Source: Pseudobutyrivibrio sp.
GTDB taxonomy: Bacteria > Bacillota > Clostridia > Lachnospirales > Lachnospiraceae
DNA length: 49,451 nt
NCBI GenBank assembly: GCA_024697025.1
Contig: JAILGH010000041.1
Span: 1 to 49,451, forward strand
Direction: 5' to 3'
Of the stretch, positions 32,874-40,443 are shown one piece after another (position 1 is the stretch's first letter; every line of letters begins with the position of its first letter). The position numbers were made by a program, and so were the translations under genes. A model generated the notes under the pieces. The model saw only the letters and a list, made by a program, of their open reading frames with translations. It had not been told where the DNA came from and searched no databases.

Positions 32874-33475
32874 GTTAATATTCACAGTCTTATTTTTCTT
32901 AAATGGCATCTCCTTCTACATAGGGATAGGTTCAATCACAGAATAATGATTCTCTATAGTTGCTGCATGTAGCTTTCTTTATTGTGGGTGTTCTTTCAAT
33001 TATTTGCACTTCTATCGCTACAGTATGTATTGCTCAGACACACTCTATTTAAAGTAAGACTCCCCTATAAAGTTATATGAACCCTAGTTACCTGATTTGT
33101 GAAATGAGTCTAGTGGAATAGAAAATGAGTTTTGAAAGATATGGGCAGACCGAGCCATGGACGGCGAGGTCAAGGAAAGTTGAACACGGATGTGAATCTT
33201 GATTGGTGCCCATATCTACAAAACTCATTTTCTTAATTACACTTGATGAATGTAACATGAAGGCAACTAGGGTTCATATAATTTATAGGCGAATTAATGT
33301 AACCTTCAAGTGTCTGAGCCATACATACAGTAGCTACAAAGTGCAAAATCAATGAAAGGACACCCACTTAAAGCTACATTTGCTGCAACAAGAGAATCTA
33401 TCATTCTGTTCAAATTCACCTATCCCTATGTAGAAGGAGATGCCACCTCAAAATATATAGACTGTGAATAGTAAC
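32874..33475. repeat. E2: 602-bp imperfect inverted repeat (long hairpin element)
   Basis: It starts seven bases after the comEC stop. The arms pair along their length around a centre near 33175. The ends 32874-32889 and 33460-33475 pair at 15 of 16 positions, and 32904-32931 pairs with 33418-33445 over 28 bases without a mismatch. 33021-33041 pairs with 33310-33330 (20 of 21), and 33073-33089 with 33265-33281 (17 of 17). The tip has two hairpins. The first is GACC-GA-GCC, loop ATGGAC, then GGC-GA-GGTC; the second is a TCAAG...CTTGA stem. GTGGGTGTTCTTTCAAT and the tip loop correspond to E1. No ORF of substance, no transposase. Confidence 0.88.
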
Positions 33476-33492
33476 ATTTTCTTGCAGTGTAC

Positions 33493-33521
33493 TACATGAA
33501 AAGGCGGATTTGTGGTAAAAT
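33493..33521 (+). promoter_or_regulatory. Extended -10 promoter of the LprI-like gene
   Basis: TAAAAT at 33516-33521 is preceded by TGTGG (extended -10). The -35 at 17-base spacing is weak (TACATG). It begins 18 bases after element E2. Confidence 0.45.
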
Positions 33522-33575
33522 TTAGGGGATGGAAATTATTTTATGTCAGTTTATATAAAAGGAGAATTAATTGTT

Positions 33576-34634
33576 ATGAGTAGTAGAAGACAAAAGAAGA
33601 GAACTATTAATTTAGTGCTAATTGTTGTTGCGCTTTGCTTTATAGTGGGAGCATCAGTTTATTTTATTGCTTCCAAGAAAACAGATGTAAGTGATAACAG
33701 CAATGCAGCAACAGAAACCACAAATACGGATGTTCAGCAGACACAAGAAGCAGGTGATGCTTTGGTAGATGATACAGTGCCACAGGAGCAACCTTCCGGT
33801 GATGCAGGACTTTCATTTGCAGATTTAGCTAAGTATACATATTGTTTCTCTAGTGGTGCTGGTGCCTGGGCCGATGGTTTTGACATTGAAAAAGATGGAT
33901 TTTTCCATGGCGAGTTTCATGATTCTGACATGGGGGATGCTGGCGATGATCATCCAAATGGAACTTGTTATTTCTGTCAATACGAGGGACATTTTGTAGA
34001 CATTCAAAGAGTTGACGAATATACCTGCAAGATGAAACTTGCAGATATTCAAGCAGTTGGTGTGAAAGAAGATTATATTGAAGACGGTGTTTTGAATGTC
34101 TTTTCTAGTCCATATGCATTGAATAACGCAGATGAAATTGACATTTATTTGCCAGGCAAGCCAACTAGCGAAATTTCAGAAGAAATCCTCACTTGGGCTG
34201 GGCTTAATTATGGTGATGATAAGATAGACAAGTTGGAGTATCCTATCCTTGTTAATGTAAACGAAAATCAGGGTATCGCTGCTTCTGATAGAATGGATCC
34301 TAAGGAAGAGGCAGAATTTGATTATAATAATGCATCAGATTCTTGTAACTATATTGATATGCAGATTAATTCTGCAACTTCACAACAAGAGAAGAATGAA
34401 TTATCTGCTACTAAAGCCAAAGCTATGGATAATATGCTTAATAGCATCTGGATTTTAGTTAAGTATAATACTGATGAGGATACATTTAATAAGGCTTTAG
34501 AGGAGCAGCGTAGTTGGCTCAAGGATAGAGATGATAAGCTTAAGGCTTATTCAAAGGATGGTATGGACTACAACGAGACCCTTGCTAAGCTCACATTGGA
34601 CCGATGCAAGGACCTTTTAAAATATTTTAACTAG
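33576..34634 (+). CDS. Membrane-anchored extracellular protein with LprI-like C-terminal domain
   Basis: 352 residues from the ATG at 33576, chosen because AAAGGAG lies 11 bases upstream; an in-frame ATG at 33543 has no ribosome site. A positively charged start is followed by one membrane segment (about 11-31). Then come a Thr/Gln/Asp-rich linker, a middle domain with HPNGTCYFCQYEGHF, and a helical C-terminal domain. That last part (LEEQRSWLKDRDDKLKAY, then LTLDRCKDLLKYF) resembles the LprI/DUF1311 family, extracytoplasmic domains linked to lysozyme inhibition. Function here is unknown. The protein would sit outside the cell, anchored in the membrane. Confidence 0.65.
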   Translation: MSSRRQKKRTINLVLIVVALCFIVGASVYFIASKKTDVSDNSNAATETTNTDVQQTQEAGDALVDDTVPQEQPSGDAGLSFADLAKYTYCFSSGAGAWADGFDIEKDGFFHGEFHDSDMGDAGDDHPNGTCYFCQYEGHFVDIQRVDEYTCKMKLADIQAVGVKEDYIEDGVLNVFSSPYALNNADEIDIYLPGKPTSEISEEILTWAGLNYGDDKIDKLEYPILVNVNENQGIAASDRMDPKEEAEFDYNNASDSCNYIDMQINSATSQQEKNELSATKAKAMDNMLNSIWILVKYNTDEDTFNKALEEQRSWLKDRDDKLKAYSKDGMDYNETLAKLTLDRCKDLLKYFN

Positions 34635-34667
34635 TAAATTAGTCGTAGCACAAAAGAAGGGAAAATA

Positions 34668-35393
34668 ATGAAAAATAAAATAATTGTAATATGTATTTCT
34701 TTGGCAATGACTTTACTTGCTTGTGGCAAGGGAAGTGATGCAGGAAATGCAGCAAATACAAACAGCGGAAATGAAGCTTCAGTTGAAGCAGAAGAACAAA
34801 ACGATGCTTCAGTTGAGGAGGAATCGCAAAATAAAGATTCGGTTTCTGATAGCGCAGATGAATCCTTGGAAGATGATGAGTCTGTGGAAGTGGTAGATGA
34901 AAAACTTTTCTCCAGACAGTTGGGCAAAGCTATAACAAAGGTTACATTTACTAAGCCAGAGCATGAAGCTGCAAAAATAAGTTTTGAATTCGTTGACGAT
35001 TCAGTGCAGGAATTTGAAACGGCTATAATGCATTTGGGTTGTATAAAAAGCATAGAACTCCTTGATATTGATAATGATAATGAGGATGAATATGTTATAC
35101 AATACTATTTTTCTAATACTGGTGGAGAGTACAACTTTACGCAAGTGTTTAAGTATGATGGCAGAGATGTGATTGATATATCTCCTGATACAAACATTCC
35201 AGAACTAGAGGATTACACGTTGCATTCTAAGATAATTGAAAAGGAAATCGATGGCATAGAACAAAATGTAATTCGTGTTCGGGGTGTCGGTTCTGGAAAG
35301 AACTATGGAAAGGTATATAATGGTATTTTGTATTGCAAGGATGGTAAATGGACTGCCACCGCTATCCCAGATGATGGTGATGATCTCTGGTAG
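34668..35393 (+). CDS. Predicted lipoprotein, unknown function
   Basis: 241 residues. A signal peptide ends in LLACG (Cys near residue 19), followed by a long acidic Glu/Asp/Ser/Asn linker (about 22-75). A folded domain then carries LLDIDNDNEDEYVIQYYF, an Asp/Asn-rich loop like those that bind calcium in FG-GAP or dockerin-like units. GAAGGGAA precedes the ATG. It follows the LprI-like gene by 33 bases, and both encode surface proteins with acidic linkers. I recognise no family. Confidence 0.65.
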   Translation: MKNKIIVICISLAMTLLACGKGSDAGNAANTNSGNEASVEAEEQNDASVEEESQNKDSVSDSADESLEDDESVEVVDEKLFSRQLGKAITKVTFTKPEHEAAKISFEFVDDSVQEFETAIMHLGCIKSIELLDIDNDNEDEYVIQYYFSNTGGEYNFTQVFKYDGRDVIDISPDTNIPELEDYTLHSKIIEKEIDGIEQNVIRVRGVGSGKNYGKVYNGILYCKDGKWTATAIPDDGDDLW

Positions 35394-35446
35394 GGGAATT
35401 GCTTAAAGGAGATTATTTAAAATATTTTTATTAGCCGAAAGGAACT

Positions 35447-35905
35447 ATGATGCGACTTACAACTCTTTGCTATTTGATTAAGGGCAACAAGTATTTGATG
35501 CTTCACCGCACCAAAAAGGTTAATGACATCAATTCTGGCAAATATATTGGAGTTGGTGGACATTTGGAAGAGGGGGAGTCCCCTTTGGAATGCATCAAGC
35601 GAGAAGTGAAGGAAGAGACTGGATTTACATTAAACAGCGCTAGGTGTAGAGGGCATATCACTTTTATTTTAGGCAAAGAAACTGAGCACACATATCTTTA
35701 TACTAGCGATGATTTTGATGGCCAGATTCTTGATGAGTGTAGTGAAGGTGATTTAGAGTGGGTCGATATTGACAAGGTAAAGGAACTTAACTTGTGGGAG
35801 GGCGATATCGTATTTTTAGATTTGCTAAACGCAAGGGAAGATTTCTTTACACTTAAACTTGTATATGATGAGTCTGATAACTTTATTGAAGCTATAATGG
35901 AGTGA
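35447..35905 (+). CDS. Nudix hydrolase (MutT-like)
   Basis: 152 residues. The complete Nudix box GHLEEGESPLECIKREVKEETGF is present (about residues 39-61; key residues are the REVKEET core with its metal-binding glutamates). The N-terminal TTLCYLIKGNKYLMLHRTKK is typical of 8-oxo-dGTP diphosphatases. It probably hydrolyses an oxidised or surplus nucleoside triphosphate, or another NDP-X compound. Substrate choice cannot be read from the box. Ribosome site GAAAGGAA; two ATGs lie in a row at 35447 and 35450. Confidence 0.85.
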   Translation: MMRLTTLCYLIKGNKYLMLHRTKKVNDINSGKYIGVGGHLEEGESPLECIKREVKEETGFTLNSARCRGHITFILGKETEHTYLYTSDDFDGQILDECSEGDLEWVDIDKVKELNLWEGDIVFLDLLNAREDFFTLKLVYDESDNFIEAIME

Positions 35906-35915
35906 CAGAGAATTG

Positions 35916-37187
35916 ATGGTATACAAACTTGCGGCTCTTGGAGTAATCGCAATCTTTTATTGTATATACTGTGTAAATTTATTTTTACAGAAAAAGGATG
36001 CTATCATTGCGGCATCCTTTATTGTGGTTGTTCAGGCGATTTCCATGTATATTGGATTTTCCTATTTGCCTCTTCTTATAAAGCTTGTTGGCTTTTACAT
36101 GGGAGTTATTGGAGATGGTATATATATCCTTGCATTGCTGACCATGCGTTATAGTTGGAAGAATGAAGGAAACAGACACCTTGTGACAACAGGTATTTAC
36201 AAATTCTCTAGAAATCCAGAGATTTTCGCATTTGATTTAGAGTACATCGGAATTCTTATAATGTTTTTCAATCCAGTTTTGTTGGTGGTAACAATATTTG
36301 CCATAATTATTCTTCATCTGCAGATTCTCAAAGAGGAAAAGGATTTAGAGAAAATATATGGTAAGGCATATTTAGAATATAAGAGCAGGACCAACAGATA
36401 TTTTGGTTGGGGTAAATTTTCTTTTGACAGGCTTCTTCTTTACATTTATTTGATTATTTTTATTTGGTGCGGACTTTACTTGCCAACGTGCTTGATATAT
36501 GTAGGAGGACCTAGACTTTCATTTGGATTTATATGGGTTATCCTTGGGGGATTTTCATTAATTAGAGTTCTTATGCTTTATGCAAAGCTAGAAGGTAAGC
36601 CACTTTTTGCCATTCCAAAGTGGTTGAAGTGGACCTATAGAGTATTGTTTTTAGCGGGGCTTACGGTATTTATTGCCATTGAAGCTAAAGTTATAGGCGC
36701 CATGAAGGCCACGCCTAAAGATGGGCTTGATTATGTTGTGGTGCTAGGGGCTGGTATGCGAAATGGAGAGCCTTCTAAGACTCTAAGAGCAAGGATTGAA
36801 CGTGCTGCTGAATATTTGGAGAACAATCCTGACACTATGGTGATTGCCTCTGGAGGCAAAGGTAAAGACGAGCCAATTAGTGAGGCAAAGTGCATTGGGG
36901 ATTATCTCATTGTAAGAATGGGCGTTAGTCCGGATAGGATTATACTTGAAGAAAACTCTACAGATACTGTGGAGAACCTTAAGTTTAGCTATAACATTAT
37001 TGGCGATGAGAATGCGTCAGTTGGAATTATTACAAATGGATTCCATGAGCTTAGAGCCACAACAATTGCCAAGAATATGGGATACAAGCATGTGGAGCCT
37101 GTCCCAGCTGATACTATGATGCCAGTGGGGATTCATTACATAGTGCGAGAATTCTTTGGAATGCTGGAGGTCTATTTGCTGCACTAA
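35916..37187 (+). CDS. Membrane fusion protein: ICMT/PEMT-like methyltransferase region plus YdcF/DUF218 domain
   Basis: 423 residues from the ATG at 35916. The N-terminal half (about 1-250) has several membrane segments. It carries HLVTTGIYKFSRNPEIFAFD and LKEEKDLEKIYGKAYLEYKSRTNRYF (positions about 88-170), typical of isoprenylcysteine or phospholipid methyltransferase-like membrane proteins. The C-terminal half (about 265-423) is a DUF218 domain like YdcF, SanA and ElyC, with VVVLGAGMRNG, ASGGKGKDEP and EENSTDTVENLKFS. DUF218 proteins are tied to envelope integrity. I have not seen this pairing described. Ribosome site is weak. The gene begins ten bases after the Nudix gene. Confidence 0.75.
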   Translation: MVYKLAALGVIAIFYCIYCVNLFLQKKDAIIAASFIVVVQAISMYIGFSYLPLLIKLVGFYMGVIGDGIYILALLTMRYSWKNEGNRHLVTTGIYKFSRNPEIFAFDLEYIGILIMFFNPVLLVVTIFAIIILHLQILKEEKDLEKIYGKAYLEYKSRTNRYFGWGKFSFDRLLLYIYLIIFIWCGLYLPTCLIYVGGPRLSFGFIWVILGGFSLIRVLMLYAKLEGKPLFAIPKWLKWTYRVLFLAGLTVFIAIEAKVIGAMKATPKDGLDYVVVLGAGMRNGEPSKTLRARIERAAEYLENNPDTMVIASGGKGKDEPISEAKCIGDYLIVRMGVSPDRIILEENSTDTVENLKFSYNIIGDENASVGIITNGFHELRATTIAKNMGYKHVEPVPADTMMPVGIHYIVREFFGMLEVYLLH

Positions 37188-37259
37188 AAATAATTATTTA
37201 TAGACTGCTTAAAATTATGAAAACGACTAGGAAAATTAACTATTAATTTATAGTCACTC

Positions 37260-37288
37260 TTGTCTAAGCCGCAAAATTATGGTAGGAT
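37260..37288 (+). promoter_or_regulatory. Promoter of the thrS leader
   Basis: TTGTCT (37260-37265) and TAGGAT (37283-37288) are 17 bases apart, with TGG before the -10 (extended). Transcription would start near 37295, at the 5' end of the T-box leader. Confidence 0.7.
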
Positions 37289-37294
37289 ATGACA

Positions 37295-37546
37295 GAAAAG
37301 CGATGACAGAAACAGTAGTATTTGCGGAAGCTAAGAGAGAGGACGCCTAGGCTGGAAGCGTCTAGTGGAAGCTTATATGAACACCATTCTCGAGCTGAAC
37401 GTAGAAGCATTTTTTTGCGAAGCGTCTCCGGGTAGTTCCGTGAAAGACTAAATGAGTGAAACACTAAGGTGGAACCGTGTAAATTTTGTTTTAGATTTTT
37501 GCACCCTTAGGATTGGCATAATTGTCAGTTCTAAGGGTTTTTTATT
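37295..37546 (+). ncRNA. T-box leader (tRNA-Thr sensing) of thrS
   Basis: The T-box sequence AGGTGGAACCGTG is at 37467-37479. CTAAGGTG (37464-37471) can pair with CACCCTTAG (37502-37510) to form the antiterminator. The same CACCCTTAG pairs with CTAAGGGT (37531-37538) to form a terminator followed by TTTTTT. Upstream is a long stem I with a specifier-loop candidate GAACACCATT, which contains the threonine codon ACC at 37383-37385. Uncharged tRNA-Thr would stabilise the antiterminator and switch on thrS. CACCCTTAG recurs at 37551-37559, after the terminator. Confidence 0.9.
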
Positions 37547-37596
37547 TTTACACCCTTAGTAAAAGTTACAGTCATTTTATTTAAAAGGAGAAAATC

Positions 37597-39363
37597 ATGG
37601 TAAATTTCAAAGAAGACGAGTCATTAAACACTCTCAATCACTCATGTGCCCACATGATGGCACAAGCTGTTAAGCATCTTTATCCAAATGCAAAGTTTTG
37701 GGTTGGTCCAGTAGTAGAGGAAGGTTTCTATTATGATATGGACCTTGGCGATGTTATGCTTACTGATGAGGATGTTGCTGCTATCGAAAAGGAAATGAAG
37801 AAGGTAGCAAAGACTGGTGCTAAGATTTATAGAAGAGAGATTTCAAAGGCAGAGGCTCTTGAGATGTTCAAGGACGATCCATACAAGATTGATCTTATCA
37901 GCAATATGGATGAGTCTGAGCAGACAATTTCTTGCTATGACCAGGGTGATTTTACAGACCTTTGTCGTGGACCTCACGTAGATAATGTAAAGCTTTGCCG
38001 TTACTTCAAGCTTATTAAGCACTCTGGTGCATACTGGAAGGGCGATTCTGAGAATCAGGTTCTTAACCGTGTATACGGTGTATGCTTCCCAACTCAGGAG
38101 CAACTTGACGAGCACCTTGCACTTTTAGAGGAGGCAAAGGAGCGCGACCATAGAAAGATTGGTAAGGATATGCAGCTTTTCATGGCTGATGATTTGATTG
38201 GCCGTGGACTTCCAATGTATCTTCCAAATGGTTATACAATCTGGACTGAGCTTGAGACATATATCCGTAACAAGGAGCGTAAGCTTGGGTACCTTCACGT
38301 TATGACACCTTGTGTTGGTACAGTTCAGCTTTACCAGACATCTGGTCACTGGGATCACTACAAGGAGAACATGTTCCCAGCTATGGAGGTTGAAGGAGAG
38401 AACTTCGTTCTTCGTCCAATGAACTGCCCACATCACATGAGAATATTTGCAAACCGTCCACACTCATACAAGGAGCTTCCAATTCGTATCGCCGAAATCG
38501 CTCATGATTTCCGTTTCGAGTCATCAGGAACTCTTAAGGGTATCGAGAGAGGACGACACTTCTGTCAGAATGATTCACATATCTTCTGTACAATGGAGCA
38601 GATTAAGGACGAGGTTAAGAGCGTATGCGACCTTATCTTTAGCACATACGAGGATTTCGGTATCACAGAGTATAGATGTGTGCTTTCACTCCGTGACCCA
38701 GCAGACACTAAGAAGTATCATCAGGATGATGAGATGTGGAACACAGCTGAGCAGGCTCTTCGTGAGACTCTTACAGAAATCGGTATCGATTTCACAGAGG
38801 AAATTGGCGAAGCTGCATTCTACGGACCAAAGCTTGATGTTAATGTTAAGCCAGCTATTGGTAACGAGATTACACTTTCTACATGTCAGCTTGATTTCTG
38901 CTTGCCAGCTAAGTTTGACCTTACTTATACAGATGCAGACAGCAACAAGCAGACACCTGTAGTAATCCACAGAGCTATCCTTGGTTCTCTCGATAGATTT
39001 ATGGCTTACATCCTTGAGGAGACAAAGGGTAACCTGCCTACATGGCTTGCTCCTACACAGGTAAAGGTTCTTCCAGTTAAGAACGATGATGAGGAGCTTA
39101 ATGCATATGCGCAGAAGCTAGTAGATGCACTTAATGATGCTGATGTACGTGTTGAGTTTGATACACGTTCTGAGAAGCTTGGCTACAAGATGCGTGAGGC
39201 ACAGATTCAGAAGGTTCCTTATCTTGCAGTACTTGGCAAGAACGAGGAGGCTGATGGTACTGTATCATACAGACTTCATGGCGAGCAGGGCACTACAACA
39301 GTTAAGTTTGACGAGTTTGTAGAGCTTATCGTGGACGAAATCAAGACAAAGGGTCGTAAATAA
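37597..39363 (+). CDS. thrS: Threonyl-tRNA synthetase lacking the TGS domain
   Basis: 588 residues, about 55 short of the usual enzyme. The first residues lead straight into the editing domain (NHSCAHMMAQAVKHLYP; its HxxxH is kept as H15 and H19). The N-terminal TGS domain is absent, and the T-box terminator leaves no room for it upstream. The class II core has RPMNCPHHMRIF, FRFESSGTLKGIERGRHF and the motif-3 region RAILGSLDRFMA. The anticodon-binding domain is at the end. It charges tRNA-Thr. AAAAGGAG precedes the ATG. Confidence 0.93.
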   Translation: MVNFKEDESLNTLNHSCAHMMAQAVKHLYPNAKFWVGPVVEEGFYYDMDLGDVMLTDEDVAAIEKEMKKVAKTGAKIYRREISKAEALEMFKDDPYKIDLISNMDESEQTISCYDQGDFTDLCRGPHVDNVKLCRYFKLIKHSGAYWKGDSENQVLNRVYGVCFPTQEQLDEHLALLEEAKERDHRKIGKDMQLFMADDLIGRGLPMYLPNGYTIWTELETYIRNKERKLGYLHVMTPCVGTVQLYQTSGHWDHYKENMFPAMEVEGENFVLRPMNCPHHMRIFANRPHSYKELPIRIAEIAHDFRFESSGTLKGIERGRHFCQNDSHIFCTMEQIKDEVKSVCDLIFSTYEDFGITEYRCVLSLRDPADTKKYHQDDEMWNTAEQALRETLTEIGIDFTEEIGEAAFYGPKLDVNVKPAIGNEITLSTCQLDFCLPAKFDLTYTDADSNKQTPVVIHRAILGSLDRFMAYILEETKGNLPTWLAPTQVKVLPVKNDDEELNAYAQKLVDALNDADVRVEFDTRSEKLGYKMREAQIQKVPYLAVLGKNEEADGTVSYRLHGEQGTTTVKFDEFVELIVDEIKTKGRK

Positions 39364-39381
39364 TCCCATTTGAATAAGTAT

Positions 39382-39424
39382 TGGAGCGGTGTATATTTTA
39401 TAAATACTCGCTCCATTTTTTTCT
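39382..39424 (+). terminator. Terminator of thrS
   Basis: TGGAGCG (39382-39388) pairs with CGCTCCA (39409-39415), with extra pairing GTAT/ATAC inside, followed by TTTTTTT. Confidence 0.85.
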
Positions 39425-39453
39425 TTTCAAGGCAGGGCGTTATAGGGTATACT
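39424..39453 (+). promoter_or_regulatory. Promoter of holA, probably giving a leaderless mRNA
   Basis: The -10 is TATACT (39448-39453) with a weak -35 (TTTTCA at 39424-39429, or TTTCAA one base later). Only seven bases separate the -10 from the holA ATG at 39461, so transcription should begin at or next to the start codon. No ribosome site is visible. Confidence 0.5.
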
Positions 39454-39460
39454 TTTATCT

Positions 39461-40441
39461 ATGAGAAGAGTTGACGAAGATATAGCTAGCGGACAATTTC
39501 AGAACATTTATCTTCTTTATGGTCAGGAGGATTATCTCAAGCTTCAGTACAAGAATAAGCTGTTAAAGGCTCTTGTAAATGAAGGTGATGAGATGAATTT
39601 CTCCAAGTATGAGGACGCAGGCATCAATGTCAATCAGGTGATTGACCAGGCCGAGACTATGCCATTTTTTGCGGAACATAGAGTTATCCTCATTGAAAAT
39701 AGTGGCTTTGGCAAGAAGATGCCAGAGGAGCTTGGCGAGTATCTTTCGTCTATTCCAGATTTTACGATATTTATCTTTGTTGAGCCTTCTGCGGATAAGC
39801 GTGGAAAGCTTTATAAGGCAGCTAAGGCTGCAGGTAGAGACATCGAAATCAACATGCCAAACGAGAGTGATTTGGCAAAATGGGTTGGCGGCATGCTTAA
39901 GGAAGCTGGCAAGCAGATGAAGAGAGAGGCTTGGAGTCAGTTTCTTATTATGACCCACGATAGCATGGATAACATGGCACGCGAATTAGATAAGTTGGTT
40001 ACCTATGTTGGTGATAGAAGCCAGATTACATTGGAAGATGTGAATGCAATCTGTATTGCCAGGGTAGAGACCAAGATTTTTGATATGATTAATGCAATTT
40101 CTGCTAAGGATTTGCGCAAGACTTTGGATTTGTATCAGGATATGCTTTCCGCTAAGGAGCCACCAATGCGTATCTTGTACATGATAGTTCGACAGTTTAG
40201 ACAGATGAAGGCTATTAAAGAGCTTGCTGGATTTGGTGAGAGCGTAGGCAGCATTGCCAAAAAGGTTGGTTCACCAGATTTTGCAGTTAAGCGAACAATG
40301 CAGCTTACCAAGAATTTTACTTCTAAAGAGATATCACAACTTTTGTGTGATGCGGCTGACTTTGAGGAGCAGGTTAAGACTGGAAAGCTTGATGAGAATC
40401 TATCTGTTGAGCTAATAATAATGAAATATGCAGGAAATTAG
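39461..40441 (+). CDS. holA: DNA polymerase III delta subunit
   Basis: 326 residues. The N-terminus VDEDIASGQFQNIYLLYGQEDYL is typical of HolA, the clamp-loader subunit that opens the beta clamp. The C-terminal helical collar has ISAKDLRKTLDLYQDML and RQFRQMKAIKELAG. The start fits the family exactly although there is no Shine-Dalgarno sequence, see the promoter entry. It acts in the cytoplasm with the tau and delta-prime subunits. The next gene follows after two bases. Confidence 0.9.
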   Translation: MRRVDEDIASGQFQNIYLLYGQEDYLKLQYKNKLLKALVNEGDEMNFSKYEDAGINVNQVIDQAETMPFFAEHRVILIENSGFGKKMPEELGEYLSSIPDFTIFIFVEPSADKRGKLYKAAKAAGRDIEINMPNESDLAKWVGGMLKEAGKQMKREAWSQFLIMTHDSMDNMARELDKLVTYVGDRSQITLEDVNAICIARVETKIFDMINAISAKDLRKTLDLYQDMLSAKEPPMRILYMIVRQFRQMKAIKELAGFGESVGSIAKKVGSPDFAVKRTMQLTKNFTSKEISQLLCDAADFEEQVKTGKLDENLSVELIIMKYAGN

Positions 40442-40443
40442 AG

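Noticed and set aside
19675-33475. E1 and E2 as insertion sequences or retrons
   Set aside because: No transposase or reverse transcriptase is encoded within or beside either element, and I saw no clear target-site duplication. Movement in trans stays possible.
19675-33475. Using G-U pairs to decide which strand of E1 and E2 is transcribed
   Set aside because: By eye the mismatch types favour the minus strand in both, but the tip homology says that the elements lie in opposite orientation. The evidence conflicts, so no strand was assigned.
38447-38962. 171-codon open frame inside thrS
   Set aside because: It is an alternative frame of a strongly conserved gene, with no ribosome site and an improbable Ser/Leu/Arg-rich composition.
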